Source: Xiphydria camelus (taxonomy: Eukaryota > Arthropoda > Insecta > Hymenoptera > Xiphydriidae). From it: 64,000 nt of DNA. The notes under the pieces were generated by a model that did not search any database, was not told the origin of the DNA, and saw only the letters and a list, made by a program, of their open reading frames with translations. The position numbers were made by a program, and so were the translations under genes. Positions 11,101 through 22,279 of the stretch are shown here, one piece after another. The stretch's first letter is position 1; every line of letters begins with the position of its first letter. The stretch lies in NCBI GenBank assembly GCA_963678675.1, contig OY783191.1, positions 11,038,115 through 11,102,114 on the forward strand, in the 5' to 3' direction.

Positions 11101-12453
11101 CTAAAAACTGAAGTTAGAATGCCAAATGTATTCTCCACTACAACCCGGGATCTACTCAAATGTTTATTAAATATCCTTCTTGGCGATCCGATCTCATGAC
11201 TTCCGGGGTAAGGTTTCATAATATGCGTACTGAGTGCAAAAGCACCATCTGCTAAAAATACGTATGGTACGTTTATGTTATTATTCGATCCGGGAAGTGG
11301 GCATGGCGTGGGAAAGTTAATTTCGTTTCTGCAGATTTTTTGCCATAATAATGAATTGGCAAAAACACCACCATCGCTAATTCTCCCTTGACATCCTATG
11401 TCAACAAATTGAAAGTTATAATTGCTATCGACTAATGCCAAAAGAACTATACTGAAAGTTTTCTTGTAGTTGAAATATTCAGTTGCACTATGAGGTGGGC
11501 TTTCGATAACTATATGTTTGCCGTCCATCGAACCCACACAATGTGGAAATTTACTTCCGTATTCTCTTTCTATATTCATCCAATCTTCCACTGTTGAAGG
11601 CATCTGAGACGATAGAGTATTATGTTAAAATAATAATCAAAATTTGAAGCCTTTTTTTTCGTGTCGCTGAGTTTATAATGAAATCAAATATTTGCAGCAA
11701 TCAACATCAAGAGAAACAGCTTTCGATGAAACGGTGGATGGAGCCGAGGAGGCAGAAAATGATAATCTCTTAACGAGTTCCTCGACTTCTGCAGCTGCGG
11801 CCTCTTTACAATCAACGAAGAAATATACGGCAAATTCTCGTCGTCGCACTGCTTCAGATGCAACTGAGCAGCAAGTGGCCACAGCGTTTGGCACATTAAC
11901 AAATGCACTTGTTAGTCAACGTCAGTCACAAACTGCAGGTGCAGATAAAGAGGAAGATGAATGCGATCTTTATGGTAAACTTTTAGCCAAAAAGATACGG
12001 AGGCTTTCGCAAGACGAGAGGGTTTTAATGATGTACGAAGTAGATGGTTTATTCATCAAAATAATGAAACAGAGGTCGCGTGAAACACCATCCTCTCAGT
12101 ATTCTAGACCACCATCATCAGCGTCAAGTGACCGTGCAGTAGTACCAAATCGATCTTTACATCTCCAAACGTCATTTTCTGAACCTCTTTCCACTCAAAA
12201 TCCTTATCCCTTGACCACGAATCTCATCTCGAATTTTAGAAGAACCTCGACTCCATTACCACCACCATCGCCTCAAACTGTTTACTCAGCCGAAAGTAAC
12301 TTTCCGATTCTAACCTCTACCATTAACCCTTCCGCTATCAGCGGGACACATATGTCCCAAACAGGATCAAAAATTGGCAGCGAAAGGGTTAAAATAGTTG
12401 CTGATGAAATAATCGTGCCTTCAAAACAAAGCATCATAACACAGCATTCTTGA
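8164..12453 (+). CDS. MADF-BESS partner protein of Harbinger unit A
   Basis: Three exons join in frame: 8164-8410, 10577-10677 and 11698-12453, giving about 367 residues. Exons 1 and 2 make a MADF (Myb/SANT-like) DNA-binding domain, starting WSNEDIFKFLECYQAEPCIW, with GVEDMYEPVWFPYQLMESFL supplied by exon 2. Exon 3 holds Ser/Thr-rich sequence and a BESS-type motif (LYGKLLAKKIRRLSQDERV). Donors CAG|GTAAAA and ACG|GTAAGT and acceptors CCTCAG and TTTGCAG agree with the frame. Such proteins are the usual second gene of PIF/Harbinger elements and help the transposase enter the nucleus and bind DNA. Intron 1 carries a 1.7-kb insertion (8581-10321). Intron 2 carries the last transposase exon on the opposite strand, an unusual interleaving. 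No stop or frameshift was seen. Confidence 0.8.
8581..10321. mobile_element. 1.7-kb non-autonomous DNA element, TIR CCCCCGCACACTA
   Basis: The left end is CCCCCGCACACTAGAGACTT; the right end is the complement of CCCCCCGCACACTAAGGACT. Internal GGCCGAT and GACAG motifs recur near both ends. No transposase frame was found. It lies inside intron 1 of the MADF-BESS gene, so splicing could remove it. The target duplication could not be fixed. It contains the nested hairpin at 9990-10253. Confidence 0.65.
9990..10253. mobile_element. nested MITE with GAAGGGTACACGGG ends
   Basis: TGAAGGGTACACGGGAAGAA at the left is matched by its complement at the right (about 37 bp with few mismatches, including GGGGCTCAT). 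It lies in the 1.7-kb element, so it is younger than its host. Confidence 0.65.
10508..10566. repeat. AAT/TAA trinucleotide microsatellite
   Basis: Imperfect run of AAT units just upstream of exon 2 of the MADF-BESS gene, in the position of its branch-point and polypyrimidine region. Confidence 0.85.
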
Positions 12454-15400
12454 AGGCAAGCGAACATTTTCAACAGTATGGTAAACATGAATAAAATTAA
12501 TTTAATTTAATTTTCAATAGGTAATAATCGGTTTCTCGGTTCCTCTTCGAACCCATTTCAGACACGCAATGACCCACAAATACTTGAATTCCCTATTTAT
12601 ATAACTCTATGAACTGTTATCCCCTCCATTCCACATTTACATTCCCTTCCTTCTTCTCAACCCCCTAACAAAATTTACTCAACATTTTAATTTTTAAATT
12701 ATTGATTGATAAATTTGATGAAGTTCAACACTAGCAGTTGTAATATTTATATTGTCTTTAATTTTGTTCATAGAAAAACTTTCTAATATCTTTCTTCTAA
12801 TATGTAAGTGTGGAATGGAGGAAATAACGGTTGATAGAGTTATATAAATAGGGAATTCAAGTATCTGTGGTTCATTACGTCTCTGAAGAGGGTTCGAAGA
12901 GGAACCGAAACGTCAAACGTGTATTGTTTCTTATTGTTTGGCCTGATATGTTACCTATTGAAAATTAAGTTAAATGAATTTTCAACTACTTAAGGCAACA
13001 GAAAAATTATCTTAAGAAACATGAATAAATAATAATCGTTCGGAACACTGACTGATATTTTTGTACATGAGTCAAGCCATGTCAAGTCGGACTCGAAATT
13101 TCCACTAAATCGCGGATTTCCGAAATAATAACTCTATTGCGAAGGGAATATGGCACTTACGTTACCGTATTAATATTTCGTGAAAATTCTGTTATTTGTT
13201 AATGTTATTAACAATCAAACTTTGAAGCGCAATTAAAATGAAAAATCGTTTTCTCTTAAACTACTTTAGACAATTACTTGAAATTTTGCACACTGATAAA
13301 GCAATGTTTACACTATCGAATAAATATTTGCTTGAGGTGAAATTGTTTTAAAAAATGTATTTTGCATTAATTTTTTTAAAACAATTGCAATTTTTCTTGC
13401 GGTCTTCACGCTATAAAAAAATGAAACTTACATCAACTCATGCGGCAAACGTTGGCCTTTTATAATCTGCAAAGAGAACTTTGTACTTTTTCTCCATTCC
13501 GGAGATACGAAATTGTTTGTTACGCGGTGCGCTCGTAGATCGCGCGGCGCGCTCCGCTACTGGCGTCCGCAGCAACTTGATGGCCGCGCAAACTTGAACA
13601 AAAACCGTTTGAACTTGCATGAACATGATTTTCCGAGTTTGGCAAACATAGACAGTTTTCTTGTCAGTTTGCTGATGGTGCTCGTGCGGTATACTTGCTT
13701 AAAAACTATTCGGTGTTTCAATATCATTAAGTGAAAATGGTTCGACCGAAGGAATGTTGTAATCCTTTGAAAAGGAAAGGTCATAATTGTGTTTGTCATA
13801 AGTTGTTCCTCGCGCGTTACTGCCAAGTGGAATAAAAAATTCGAAGAATACGTTGATCGATATATTTGTCAAATATGTCGTAAGGACATGTATAATGATG
13901 TTAAAATTGCTTCAAATGTAGAAAATGAAGACCCAAGCACCCAAGACCCAAGATAGTTAATGCCGATAATTAATTGCTATACTGTAATACCTTCCAGGGA
14001 ACGAATTGAATTTTTAGCTGAATGTAAATATTGGATTTGAACAGTGAACAGTTATAATTACTTGGAAGTTTATTCGTGGTTCACTATTAAAGAAGGTGTT
14101 ACAGTATAGCAATTAATTATACAATAAAATATAAAAATAACACAGGTTTACAACAAAAAAAAAGTTCGGACTATTTGACCGGACCATGGTATTCCGAGGT
14201 ATTTTTGCGTCCTGAATCCGATCCCGAGGTCATCTGAGCCCCATCACGTCAGAAAAACGAGATTTCGAAATAAATAAATAAGGAAATGGGACTGCCCTGA
14301 GCAGCACCCAGAGCATGACTCCACGGTTCTAAGGCCATTACGGTCAGTGCTGGGTCCACTGTCACAGTGAACGGATCGCCGGAATTGGATGCCTTGACAG
14401 GGAGATCGTAATCCGCGAGATACAACGATCATGGCAACATTTTATCCACTGGGGTGGTTCTGTGATAGTCCCGGTCGAGATTTAGGACTCCATTCCAATG
14501 TTTGGAAGGTATTCAAGACCTAAACAGCTACCCTCCAACTCAACAGGTCGCTTGAGAAATTGTCCCGGATCCAGTTCCAAAAAATGGTCATTTTAACCTC
14601 TAAATGACCTTGAAATCTCATTTTTCTGACGTGATGGGGCTCAGATTACCTCGGGATCGGATTCAGGACGCAAAGATACCTCGGAATACCATGGTCAAAT
14701 AGTCCGGACTTTTTTTTTTGTAAACCTGTGTAATTAGTAAACTCACTTCGTGCTTGGGTCTTCATTTTCTACATTTGAAGCAATTTTAACATCATTATAC
14801 ATGTCTTTACGACATATCTGACAAATATATCGATCAATGTATTCTTCGAATTTTTTATTCCACTTGGCGGTAACGCGCGAGGAACAACTTATGACGAACA
14901 CAATTATGACCTTTCTTTTTCAAAGGATTACAACATTCCTTCGGTCGAACCATTTTCACTTAATGATATTGAAACACCGAATAGTTTTTACGCAAGTATA
15001 CCACACGAGCACCATCAGCAAACTGACAAGAAAACTGTGTATGTTTGCCAAACTCGGAAAATCATGTTCATGCAAGTTCAAACGGTTTTTGCTCAAGTTT
15101 GCGCGGCCATCAAGATGCCGCGGACGCCAGTAGCGGAGCGCGCCGCGCGATCTACGAGCGCACCGCGTAACAAACAATTTCGTATCTCCGGAATGGAGAA
15201 AAAGTACAAAGTTCTCTTTGCAGATTATAAAAGGCCAACGTTTGCCGCATGAATTTATGTAAGTTCCATTTTTTTATAGCGTGAAGAACGCATGAAAAAT
15301 TGCAATTGTTTTAAAAAAATTAATGCAAAATTCATTTTTTTAAACAATTTCACCTCAAGCAAATATTTATTCGATAGTGTAAACATTGCTTTATCAGTGT

Positions 15401-15978
15401 GCAAAATTTTAAGTAATTGTCTAAAGTAGTTTAAGAGAAAACGATTTTTCATTTTAATCGCGCTTCAAAGTTTGATTGTTAATAACATTAACAAATAACG
15501 TAATTTTCACGAATTATTAATACGGTAACGTAAGTGCCATACTCCCTTCGTAATAGAGTTATTATTTTCGAAATCCGCGATTTAGTGGAAATTTCGAGTC
15601 CGACTTGACATGGCTTGACTCACATCTCTTTTACTTTACCTTTATTTCATCTTTTAGAACTTTATTAATAGCTCTGCAGACTTCACGTACAATATTTGAT
15701 ATGGCCGAGGTGGATACTTTAAACAAGTAGTGCAGACTTTGGTAACTATCACCAGATGCTAAAAATCGTAATGTGATTACCAGACGATATTTAGCAGGTA
15801 TAGCTTCTCTGAAATCTGTATTTTCCTTAGAAATCAGAGGTGAAATTTCGTTCAGCAAATATTCAAAATCAGCATAACTCATCCGGCAGAAGTTATTAAA
15901 CTGTCCAGATGGTTCATAAAGTAGCTCATGAATTTTTTCTTCCATAAATTCTCTGCAATCCAGAAATAATTGATACAA
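10803..15978 (-). CDS. PIF/Harbinger transposase A (DDE)
   Basis: Two exons are visible: 15978-15640 (HTH part, NNFCRMSYADFEYLLNEISP, FLASGDSYQSLHYLFKVS) and 11603-10803 (DDE_Tnp_4-type domain). Donor AAG|GTAAAG and acceptor CTCAG|ATG keep phase 0. The catalytic triad looks complete: Asp in GSMDGKHIVI, Asp in FLADGAFALS and Glu in RVVVENTFGIL. The total is about 379 residues, close to the family norm, although a short upstream exon may be missing because TTGCAG at about 15953 could be an acceptor. The 4-kb intron holds the BESS exon of the partner gene on the other strand and several palindromic insertions. The enzyme cuts and reinserts the element, usually at 3-bp A/T-rich targets. The ends of unit A were not found. 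Confidence 0.8.
12497..12983. mobile_element. palindromic MITE after the BESS exon
   Basis: Arms of about 120 bp: AATTTTCAATAGGTAA at the left and its complement TTACCTATTGAAAATTAA at the right, with CTCGGTTCCTCTTCGAAC and AATAGGGAATTCAAGTAT shared between arms. The centre is A+T-rich and non-coding. It begins about 45 bp after the partner-gene stop. Confidence 0.7.
13966..14121. mobile_element. small MITE nested in the 2.55-kb palindrome
   Basis: ATTAATTGCTATACTGTAAT at the left matches GTTACAGTATAGCAATTAAT at the right with one mismatch; 156 bp overall. Confidence 0.65.
14142..14731. mobile_element. 590-bp palindromic MITE nested in the 2.55-kb palindrome
   Basis: The ends are ACACAGGTTTACAA followed by an A run and TCGGACTATTTGACC, mirrored at the right. 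Arm sequence CGAGGTATTTTTGCGTCCTG recurs inverted. The centre holds about 300 bp of unpaired, non-coding sequence. Confidence 0.75.
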
Positions 15979-16034
15979 ACATTATAACACCGTTAAAGCA
16001 ATAATTGTTATATAAGTTTAATTATAAAACAATA

Positions 16035-16096
16035 ATTTCATATAATTAATTTCATATAATTAATTTCATATAATTAATTTCATATAATTATACACG
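16035..16096. repeat. 14-bp tandem repeat
   Basis: Almost four copies of CATATAATTAATTT upstream of the N-terminal exon of transposase A. Confidence 0.85.
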
Positions 16097-16895
16097 TGAA
16101 ATTACATTACAATCATATTACAGTAACGTGAATGAAGTTACAGGCCTGTGAAGTTATAATAAGTAATTGAACTAGTGGGGCACCGCGGCCGAGGTCGCGA
16201 TTCGTGGCCTTAAGTACATATTGTGTTAGTTACGACTAAGGAATCTGAAGTATGCAAATTTCAAATCTGACATCTACAATTTCAAACAATAACATTAGAA
16301 GCCAGATTCTGACATTTAATTTAAAAATTCTATGCTTTACATTCTAATTTCACTTGAAACTTTGAACGTCAGATTCGTAATCATCGCGGTCAAAAATCCC
16401 CGAGTACCTTTTTTCAGCCCGATCTACGGTACATTAAAAATATAGAAAATTCTGGCCAGAATCTGGAAACTGTGGAAAATCAGAGCCGACTTGCTATATT
16501 GATTTTGTCAGAATTCCGGAATTCCTACAAAAAGCATTACTATACGGCCTCGTTACGTACATACATACATAGCATCACAGCGCTTTAGTAAATAGAGATA
16601 ATTACCTGGTACGCTTTTTATGAATTTGTAACATCCACCATCTTCTTTGCCGTATTTTCCGCCTTTTTTTCACTTTTTTTCTTATTTTTATAATGAAGAT
16701 AGGTTAAGCCAAATGTTAGAGCTGACACTATCTCGACGTCCGTCATGCTTGCTTCACCAAAAAATACTGGCGCATTCGCAAGCGTCTTGATGGCGATGTT
16801 TGGTTCTCCCGTGGCTCGCCCGTGTCCGGGGGCGCACGTATTTTTTCGACGGACTCGTGGTGCCCGCGTATCTTTTTACTGCGTACCCAAGCGTA
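16097..16895. other. unassigned sequence
   Basis: No gene recognised. A TACATACATACATA run lies near 16557. The right-hand end of Harbinger unit A should be somewhere here, but no TIR pairing with the left side was found. Confidence 0.35.
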
Positions 16896-16899
16896 CCCA

Positions 16900-17290
16900 A
16901 TCGTTTGCGTAGGTTTGGAGTTTGTCGCAAGTGTCAAACGTGTAAACAGGCATCCAAATTCAGCCAAGCGTTTGTGAAGGTTGGAGTTTGTGGCAAACGC
17001 CAAGCGTGTAAAAGCGGCATTAACTTCCTTTTGCCGGGTTTATACGCTTGCCAAACCTCGACAAGCCATCGCAAATTCAAACGTGTGAATAGGGCGTTTG
17101 GCTTGGCTTGTGTAGGTTTGCCAGCATTTGCGTAGGCTTGCTAGCCGTGTCGGTTTTTGGCGCAAATCAAAGGAAGTTTGCGGAAGCTTGCGAAGAATTT
17201 GTACCTGGCTTACACGCTTGCCAAACGTTTGTGCCGACTGCGGACGGACTTCGTATTGCACTGGAGGCGGATAAACGTGCGTTCCTATTG
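16900..17290. repeat. H-type repeat region, second locus
   Basis: Paralogue of 5995-6480. It contains GCCGGGTTTATACGCTTGCC at 17034 and the uninterrupted AAATCAAAGGAAGTTTGCGG near 17166, which is the empty site for MITE H2. Confidence 0.65.
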
Positions 17291-17990
17291 CGATAGTGTC
17301 GCCTATGCAATTAAATTTGATCTAAAGCCCGTATAACCTTCAAGGGTTACTAGATTTTATAGCGGTAAAATTCAAATATTCTACACTAATTTAGGACTGC
17401 TATTCTATCGAGAAATAATGAGCGGATAAACCGTTAATTCATAACCTACCGTAAAGTATTTATTAACTAATTTGTCTAATTCAAAGCGCATTAAGTTTAT
17501 TCTCTCTTAACTCTGCCATTGGTCGCTGTTCCGTCTCGCGATAAACGAAATTCGACACAACGGTACCATAGTATCACAGTCATAAATACCTCGCCAACCC
17601 ATAGCGAAGCTGCGAACGCCACGGTTATATACCTTTTCGGGAAATATCGTCGCGAGCCCTCTCATGCAGTGACCGGCTTATCCAGGTACGAGAGTTCAAG
17701 GTAGCCTGAAGGCGCGGTCAGTGCGCAATATGCCGGGTTTACACGCTTGGCACTTGCCACAAACTCCAAGCCTTCACAAACCCTCAAACGTGTAAACGCT
17801 TCGCAAGCGTTTACCGTTAACTTCCTTTGATTTGTGCCAAAGACCGACACTCGGTCGAATCGGCGACAAGTGCTAGCAAGCCTACACAAGCAAAGCCAAA
17901 CGCACTATTCACACGTTTGAATTTGTGATGGCTTGTCGAGGTTTGGCAAGCGTATAAACCCGGCAATACAGGTAGTTCTCTCGCTTATGG
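17290..17990. repeat. dispersed repeat X, copy 3, split by a MITE
   Basis: Near-duplicate of 6490-6960. The MITE at 17731-17965 interrupts it at GTGCGCAATA|CAGGTAG. Confidence 0.75.
17731..17965. mobile_element. MITE H1, 3-bp TSD (ATA)
   Basis: The ends are TGCCGGGTTTACACGC and GCGTATAAACCCGGCA; 235 bp; ATA on both sides (17728-17730 and 17966-17968). Comparison with 6921-6937 shows the site before insertion, which fixes both the ends and the 3-bp duplication. Non-coding; PIF/Harbinger-type. Confidence 0.85.
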
Positions 17991-18004
17991 TGCCCATCCA
18001 CGTA

Positions 18005-18605
18005 CAGGCGGACTGCAGTCCCGGACTGTGAGCGATCCCGCCTGCGCAGTCCAAATTTCGCCATACACGTACAGTTCGCCTGCAGTCCGTCGCCTGCAGT
18101 CCGTCGAAACTGTTAGAAAACTGTACGTGTGTGGCGGTTGATCTGCAGTCCAGGCCTGTCGTGCTAAACTTTCATTGATATAAAAAATTGTCTATCAGTT
18201 GCACTCCAGGGGCACCTGTCGGTACCCGGGTGGTTCGACGCTCTCATTCCACGGGCAGTTGATCCTTCCACTCGAGCGGCGCCTCTATGGCATTCGGGCG
18301 GTTTGGTACTCGATATGTTTTATTTCCGATGTGCGAAAAGATTAGCGGGGTGCTGCTACAGTGCCGTCTACAATTAAAAAACGGAATCTACAGGAACAGT
18401 AAAAACGAGAAAATTGATGCTGCAGTCCCGAACTGCGAGCGATCCCGCCTTTCAGTCCAAATTTCACCATACACGTACAGTTCGCCTGCAGTCCGTCGCC
18501 TGCAGTCCGTCGAAACTGTTGGAAAACTGTGAGTGTGTGGCGGTTGATCTGCAGTCCGGGCCTGTCGTGCCGAACTTCCATCGATGTTAAACATTTTCTG
18601 TCAGT
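18005..18605. repeat. direct repeat pair of about 185 bp
   Basis: 18017-18200 and 18420-18605 are about 90 percent identical by eye. Each contains a doubled GCCTGCAGTCCGTC and an ACACGTACAG...CTGTACGTGTG (first copy) dyad. The 220 bp between the copies is unrelated. Possibly two ends or two copies of one short element. Confidence 0.65.
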
Positions 18606-18657
18606 TCAGGCGGGAGGAAAGGTGATGGAGGGGGTGGAAAGAGGGAAGGGAAGAGGA

Positions 18658-18682
18658 GCGGCGGCGGCGGCGGCGGCGGCTT
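18658..18682. repeat. GGC microsatellite
   Basis: Seven or eight GGC/GCG units within a purine-rich stretch. Confidence 0.9.
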
Positions 18683-18764
18683 CGCCCTGGCTGGTAGACG
18701 ATTGGTGGGGGACGGAGTTTTGAGTCGATCGTCGATCCGAAAAACTATTTTATATACTTAATAA

Positions 18765-19025
18765 TAACTAGCTGACCCGGCGAACTTCGTACCGCCTCAG
18801 AATCAATAAATGTTGTGTTAACTTAAAAACGAAATGTATTTTAATTATATTTAAACTAATTTAATTCACTTTACAGCACGGCATTTGCTTTATTGAAACG
18901 AATCTATATATTCTGCTATTCATCGCGGAGACAAATCCAAGAGTCAAAAGTCAAAAATCTGTCCAGCCGTTCTTTAGTTATAAATTGTGTAACTAACCCG
19001 ATTTTATTTTATATATACAGATAAA
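18765..19025 (+). mobile_element. non-LTR retroelement or SINE 3' tail fragment
   Basis: It begins AGCTGACCCGGCGAACTTCG and ends GTCCAGCCGTTCTTTAG, TTTTATATATACAG. This pair of motifs is typical of the 3' end of RTE-like LINEs and derived SINEs in insects, in my recollection. No reverse transcriptase is present. Confidence 0.45.
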
Positions 19026-19089
19026 GAGATTTTTGTTGCCAATAAAGATACCTACTTCTCGAGTTTGCTAGGGTGAAATCAGAAAAAGA

Positions 19090-19365
19090 CTAATCTTCTT
19101 TGAATTTATCATTTCGAAGTTCTTTCGAAAAGTCAGTTGGTCTAGCTTGTTTTGGACCACAGATGACGTACTCGTAATCAGTTTCGAAACCTTCTCGCAA
19201 CGAACGCTCGTAATCTTTGACTGAAGGCAGAGAATACCGATGAAAAACTATATGTACACGTGGAGCATCAGAACTGTATAGAATTTGTAGAATTTTCTTT
19301 GAAATATTGCCGAACGACTTTGGCACATCTTTAATGCAACGAATTAAAAAAAAATCCATTAACAA
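19090..19365 (-). pseudogene. TE-associated protein fragment, function unknown
   Basis: The minus frame contains DAPRVHIVFHRYSLPSVKDY and RPTDFSKELRNDKFKED. The pattern IHIVFDxY...SIKDxER...RPxDFxKxLRND resembles a protein family scattered through arthropod genomes beside transposons. I do not know its function. About 90 residues, truncated at both ends. Confidence 0.35.
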
Positions 19366-19553
19366 TTACGACATCGATTGCGGGAGGTAACGTACTGTCA
19401 TTTCGCAAAGTTTTCGTCATCCTTCAATTTCTGAGCCGTTGAAACGTGAGAAACGCGGTATTGCATCATACACAGTCAAACAGTGGTATCTACAATAACC
19501 GTCGGTGCACATATCGCTTTTTACCTAAGCAGTTAGCATATACCGCATTTAGA

Positions 19554-19865
19554 TTATCGAAATGTTGAAGGGTATAGCCGGATAAGCATATGAAAACTAC
19601 CCCCGCTTGAATTTCTCGCTTGAATTAAAAAGGAAGAAATCGTACTATTTGAATTCCCACTTCTTAATTTGATAAGAAATACAACAACCGCTTGAAGCAC
19701 TGATCGATTATCATTATCGCGCATAGAAGGAAGCATATTTCGTATTTCATTTATATTTTTATATGAGAAACCAGTCAGTAACTTCACTTGATCTTCAGGA
19801 TAAGAGAAATTACTTATTATTCCTATAAGTAAAGAATCGCGGCCTCCAGCAAGATTATCTAACAA
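19554..19865 (-). pseudogene. ISL2EU/IS4EU-like transposase, N-terminal HTH fragment
   Basis: The segment QVKLLTGFSYKNINEIRNML followed by PSMRDNDNRSVLQAVVVFLI KLRSGNSNSTIS fits the helix-turn-helix that precedes the DDE domain in ISL2EU-type (PIF-related) transposases. No catalytic domain follows, so this is a relic. Confidence 0.5.
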
Positions 19866-20009
19866 TTTTTGTAGAGATCAAAGGTTTCTACAAAACTTGA
19901 ATTAAAAATCACTTTTAAAAGGAACAGATCGTGTTCGTAGAACTTTTATTTGATCAAATGATTTTTGCAGCATCGATTTCCAATAGGAATAAATACTCTT
20001 TGTTTAATA

Positions 20010-21209
20010 TACAAAGGTCAATTAATCGTCCAAATGTTCAAAGGTTTTGAGTTCTTACATTGCGTTACGTATGGGTGTTTATACGATTGGACTAACGCAA
20101 AAACGTATCGTAATTACACAAATACCTGTAGCAATTAGCAAGAGCAATACATTTTCTGACATTACTTTCGTTAAGTATACCTGTACTTCAGCTTCGTGTG
20201 TGAAGGCAAATCTCTGCTGGAATATTGTTTCGAGATCGCGCTAAGATCTTTTTCTCCGCGACCTTGTCCGCCTCTCGCCGACTCGAATGTAGATCTTGCG
20301 GCTGTAGTCATTTTTCGCAGGACTACAACATTCAGAAGGATATGCGAAAAAAGATATTTCGATGCTTGGAATTGTTTATCACTTACTACACGTTACTAAA
20401 GAAGATAGGTTATTATCATTATTATTACCTGTATATAGCTGTGTCTCGACGGTCTCAACGGTGTCGACGCCGATTGTAGGTAGTGCGAACCATATAGGGT
20501 ATGGTGCCAACGGTGCCAACTGACCTACGATTTCCGCTGCTCCAGTGTTACGACCTGGTCTAATCCAGTCCTGGTCGCTTTGAAACGCGAGGCGCTAGGA
20601 TCGCTTTACCGCGTGAATGGGTTACATTCAAACGTGCGAGTAGCGCGAATTCCGATAAAATTCAAGGACACAAGATAGAAGTTAATGCAGAGGTTGCCGA
20701 CAGGATGCAAAGTTTTATTGACTGTAGAAACACACTGATGAACGAAGAGGCACTGATCACTATACTACACTGAACACAGAACAAAACTATACTTCCGCTC
20801 TCTTGTATTCGGTTGCGGTTTATATCTCTTACAACAGCTAGATAGTGGGGATAGCGTGGGCAATGCGGTACGCTCTAATTGGCTGAAAAGTGGCGTGGAC
20901 GCGAGGGATGACGCTCCCCTGAGTCACGCACCTAACGGGACCAAGCGGTGGTTGCTCGTAGCGTACGCAGGGATCGGAGTTCGTCGCTATTTCTCCGTAA
21001 AGCGGATTAAGTAGCCGACGGTTGGCGGTGATTAGCGGAATGATTTCGGTGACGCGTGACATACTAGGAATCGTCCGGCAATTAGCCTTCCGCGAAAGGT
21101 ACGGGACTGCGAGCACATTCCAGCCCCCTGCTTGGCCTTATCATATCCCATCTTATCCCTCGAGTGACCTTCGTTCTACTAGAGTATACGCAAAGAAATA
21201 TGCTAATAG
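20010..21209 (-). repeat. duplicated 1200-bp segment, copy 1 (CWC15 exon 1 plus upstream repeat)
   Basis: Base-for-base match to 23614-24813 (offset 3604) with only a handful of differences, for example near 20709/24313. It contains the CWC15 first exon, part of intron 1, the 5' flank and the inner part of the LTR-like repeat. It ends 12 bp short of where exon 2 would begin, so it cannot encode the full protein. Confidence 0.9.
20181..20311 (-). pseudogene. CWC15 first-exon duplicate without downstream exons
   Basis: Identical reading frame to the real exon at 23785-23915: it starts [16 protein letters not shown], reaches LPSHTKLKY and has the same AG|GTATAC donor. Intron 1 is cut after about 170 bp and no exon 2 follows on this side. 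Read as a partial duplicate that could at most be spliced to something else. Confidence 0.8.
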
Positions 21210-21417
21210 ACCTTTTGATTCTGGAAAAAAAATTGTGCGCATGAGCAAGTAAAAATGGCGGCTTCCGATTAACTTTCGGACAGTTTTTGGAAGTGTAGTG
21301 ATGAAAACATTTTTAAATTAAATTATTAAAGTAATTACAAAGCTGAGATGACGCGAATTTGAATAATTTATAATGAATAATAAATCGAATATTCGAAAGT
21401 AAAAGTCATTTTAGCAT

Positions 21418-22260
21418 GGAGAAACAACGTAAAGGTGCTACTAAACGATGCTGTTACGGTTTGTGTAAAAGTAACACATGCTCTAAAAAGTTAAAAAAAT
21501 ATAAGTTTTCACTTCATTTCGTTCCCGAAACCTTGTCTTGAGTTTCGCAAGGGATATGTAAAGGAATCAATTAAAAAAGATATCATGAAATGTAATAAAT
21601 GTGAAAAAAGTGACAAGTGGGTGAGGTTATGTGGACGTGCAGATGAAGGATTTAAATCTATAGTGTATTACTCAAGATACACATATATTTGCTCTCTGCA
21701 TTTTGTTGGCGAAAAAGGTCCCAGTGAAGAATATCTAGATCCTGTTCCTTTAAAGTACAAGAAATTGACAAAAAAGGTAAGTGGTCTCATTTGGAGTGAA
21801 TCATAAGAGTTAAGAATGGTGCAAATAATTTTTTATTGTTTTAGCCAGAACATAAAATACGTACTTGTTTAGAACAGAAAGATGTGAAATTATACACAAC
21901 CTCCACTTCAGCAAAAACGGAGGAAACAAATGATGATTTTGGAACACTGGAGCATCAATCGCAACGAACGAAAGAAGAGGTAACCTCTTCTACTATCATA
22001 CATACATCTATGCAAACCATTTACAATATATTAAATGTTTTATTGTTTTCAGCTTTTAGGGTTGTGAGGTAATGGATATCGTAACAAATGACAATACAGG
22101 CGATCACTACGTTGAAGAGCATCAATCGCAACGAGCAAAGGAACAGGTAACCTCTTCTACAATCATACATACATCTATGCCAACAATTTACAATATATTA
22201 AATGTTGTTTTATTGTTTTCAATGTTTAGGGTTGTGAGGTACTAGATGTAAAAAATTACG
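21418..22260 (+). pseudogene. THAP-type zinc-finger gene fragment
   Basis: Starting at ATGGAGAAACAACG, the frame gives RCCYGLCKSNTC and later WVRLCGRADEGFKS and YICSLHFVGEKGPSEEY, matching the C-x2/4-C ... W ... C-x2-H order of a THAP (C2CH) DNA-binding domain. A stop and frameshift near 21540-21580 separate the two halves. Short downstream exon-like blocks (EEHQSQRTKEE type) are duplicated in tandem with their introns (about 21940-22075 and 22110-22245). THAP domains occur in P, Kolobok and related transposases and in host proteins; no transposase domain is present. Confidence 0.55.
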
Positions 22261-22279
22261 ATACTGGTGAGAACGTGAG

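Larger units (their letters stand above)
13069..15621. mobile_element. 2.55-kb palindrome, arms about 880 bp
   Basis: Left arm 13069-13945 and right arm 14750-15621 are near-exact reverse complements (outer end GAGTCAAGCCATGTCAAGTC). On the side reading towards the centre, each arm carries a short start-like frame MVRPKECCNPLKRKGHN, which resembles the Cys-rich N-terminus of some transposon proteins, followed by a stop. The element lies in the transposase A intron, and its right end stops 19 bp before the donor site. It is nested twice internally (13966-14121 and 14142-14731). Confidence 0.8.

Noticed and set aside
20010..21209. Copy 1 of the CWC15 segment as a second CWC15 gene
   Set aside because: It holds only exon 1. 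No exon 2 or 3 lies downstream on that strand before 19000.
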